Positions 5,985-6,220 of a stretch of 6,220 nucleotides of DNA are shown here, one piece after another. Under the pieces are notes generated by a model that did not search any database, had not been told where the DNA came from, and worked only from the letters and a program-made list of their open reading frames with translations. Both the position numbers and the translations under genes were made by a program. The DNA comes from Oscillospiraceae bacterium. GTDB taxonomy: Bacteria > Bacillota > Clostridia > Oscillospirales > Acutalibacteraceae. How positions within the stretch are numbered: position 1 is the first letter of the stretch; the number at the start of each line of letters is the position of its first letter. The DNA lies in contig DXWE01000048.1 in assembly GCA_019417045.1 (NCBI GenBank), forward strand, positions 1 through 6,220, given 5' to 3'.

Positions 5985-6000
5985 TTTACATTTTTGTAAA
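5985..6000. promoter_or_regulatory. TTTACA-N4-TGTAAA inverted repeat, possible operator
   Basis: Perfect 6-bp arms TTTACA (5985-5990) and TGTAAA (5995-6000) around TTTT form a 16-bp dyad. The left arm is the -35 box of the promoter for the gene at 6098, so a repressor bound here would block it. The size and symmetry suit a dimeric helix-turn-helix regulator. The dyad is seen; a binding protein is inferred. Confidence 0.5.
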
Positions 6001-6013
6001 AAACAGGTATACT
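5985..6013 (+). promoter_or_regulatory. Promoter for the exported-protein gene
   Basis: -35 TTTACA (5985-5990) and -10 TATACT (6008-6013) have a 17-bp spacer in an AT-rich stretch unlike the surrounding GC-rich DNA. Predicted start is near 6020, giving a leader of about 78 nt. Confidence 0.8.
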
Positions 6014-6016
6014 GAT

Positions 6017-6067
6017 CCTGTCACACGGGAAATGGCAGTCCCCTACAGGCGGCGGGGTTCCCGTGAC
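6017..6067 (+). other. Structured 5' leader with alternative folds
   Basis: Fold 1: GTCA (6020-6023) and CGGGAA (6026-6031) pair with TTCCCGTGAC (6058-6067), ten pairs with a 2-nt bulge, enclosing CCCC (6040-6043) paired with GGGG (6054-6057). Fold 2, incompatible with it: CCTGT (6017-6021) with ACAGG (6045-6049), GGGA (6027-6030) with TCCC (6039-6042), and CGGG (6053-6056) with CCCG (6060-6063). Fold 1 would begin at the predicted transcript start. I do not recognise a known riboswitch core. The ribosome site (6081-6089) is left free in both. Confidence 0.5.
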
Positions 6068-6097
6068 AATTTTGGAACATAAAGTGAGGTAGAAAGT

Positions 6098-6220
6098 ATG
6101 GGCAGAATGATGAAACGAGTCGGCAGCATGATGACGGCGCTGGCGCTGCTGCTGACCGCCTTCTCCGCAGTGCTCGCGGTCTCGGCAGATACCCCGGTGA
6201 AGATCGCCTGTGTCGGGGAC
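6098..6220 (+). CDS. N-terminus of an exported protein, probable SGNH/GDSL hydrolase (partial)
   Basis: Only the first 41 codons are in the window; the gene continues past the right edge. The product starts with a basic MGRMMKRVGS, then a hydrophobic core of about 18 residues (TALALLLTAFSAVLAV) and a small-residue cleavage site, probably after AVSA at residue 30. This is a classic signal peptide, so the protein is secreted or surface-exposed. The mature start DTPVKIACVGD resembles the first strand of SGNH/GDSL esterases, which usually continues with the catalytic Ser (GDS). That Ser falls just outside the window, so the family call is tentative. The ATG at 6098 is preceded by AAAGTGAGG (6081-6089) at 8 nt; the in-frame ATG at 6107 is a less well-spaced alternative. 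It has its own promoter and is divergent from the isomerase-like gene. Carbohydrate esterase activity would be a guess. Confidence 0.8.
   Translation, partial: MGRMMKRVGSMMTALALLLTAFSAVLAVSADTPVKIACVGD

Noticed and set aside
1544..6089. The shared 11-mer ATAAAGTGAGG upstream of lysS (1544-1554, minus strand) and of the exported-protein gene (6079-6089)
   Set aside because: In both places it is correctly spaced to serve as the ribosome binding site, so shared Shine-Dalgarno preference is enough to explain it.
5850..6097. A possible small gene in the divergent intergenic region
   Set aside because: Frames crossing it are shadows extending from the isomerase region; the stretch is explained by two divergent promoters, a dyad and a structured leader.
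6017..6097. A known riboswitch upstream of the exported-protein gene
   Set aside because: I looked for conserved cores of the TPP, SAM, cyclic-di-GMP, preQ1, fluoride and ZTP classes by eye and saw none, so I report only a structured leader.

Overview
The window looks like ordinary chromosome from a GC-rich, low-copy-repeat Firmicute, most likely an anaerobic gut-type Clostridia (Oscillospiraceae/Ruminococcaceae-like). This placement is an inference from gene content (class II LysRS next to GreA, a DUF896 protein, AzlCD, a DUF1273/SLOG protein), strong Firmicute-style Shine-Dalgarno sites (AGGAGG, AAGGAG) and sigma-A promoters with 17-bp spacers in a high-GC background. I see no insertion sequences, phage genes, tRNA/rRNA genes or CRISPR array. 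Genes are tightly packed; the longest gap is the 248-bp divergent region at 5850-6097.

Layout. (1) Positions 29-2086, minus strand: greA then lysS, an apparent transcription-fidelity/translation operon driven by a perfect consensus promoter (TTGACA-N17-TATAAT) with a strong hairpin between the two genes. (2) Positions 2210-2929, minus strand: mtnN (MTA/SAH nucleosidase) with its own extended -10 promoter and a compact inverted repeat across its stop codon. (3) Positions 3094-3366, plus strand: a 90-aa DUF896 protein, divergent from mtnN, with back-to-back promoters and a tandem repeat in the leader; it ends at a hairpin terminator. (4) Positions 3452-4503, plus strand: azlC-azlD, a translationally coupled two-subunit branched-chain amino acid exporter. 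(5) Positions 4496-5849, minus strand: a TIM-barrel sugar-phosphate isomerase/epimerase-like protein followed by a DUF1273/SLOG-fold protein, separated by a perfect 36-bp palindrome. The SLOG gene overlaps azlD tail-to-tail by 8 bp. (6) Positions 6098-6220, plus strand: the start of an exported protein, probably an SGNH/GDSL hydrolase, cut by the window edge, with a good promoter and a structured 5' leader.

How the genes relate: greA/lysS and mtnN are housekeeping functions (RNA polymerase rescue, Lys-tRNA charging, clearance of SAM by-products). AzlCD handles amino acid efflux. The isomerase/SLOG pair and the secreted hydrolase are accessory metabolism whose substrates cannot be read from the sequence. 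I did not find a clearly new biological system. The most unusual items are cis-acting: the 36-bp palindrome, a TTTACA-N4-TGTAAA operator-like site, and a leader with two mutually exclusive folds.
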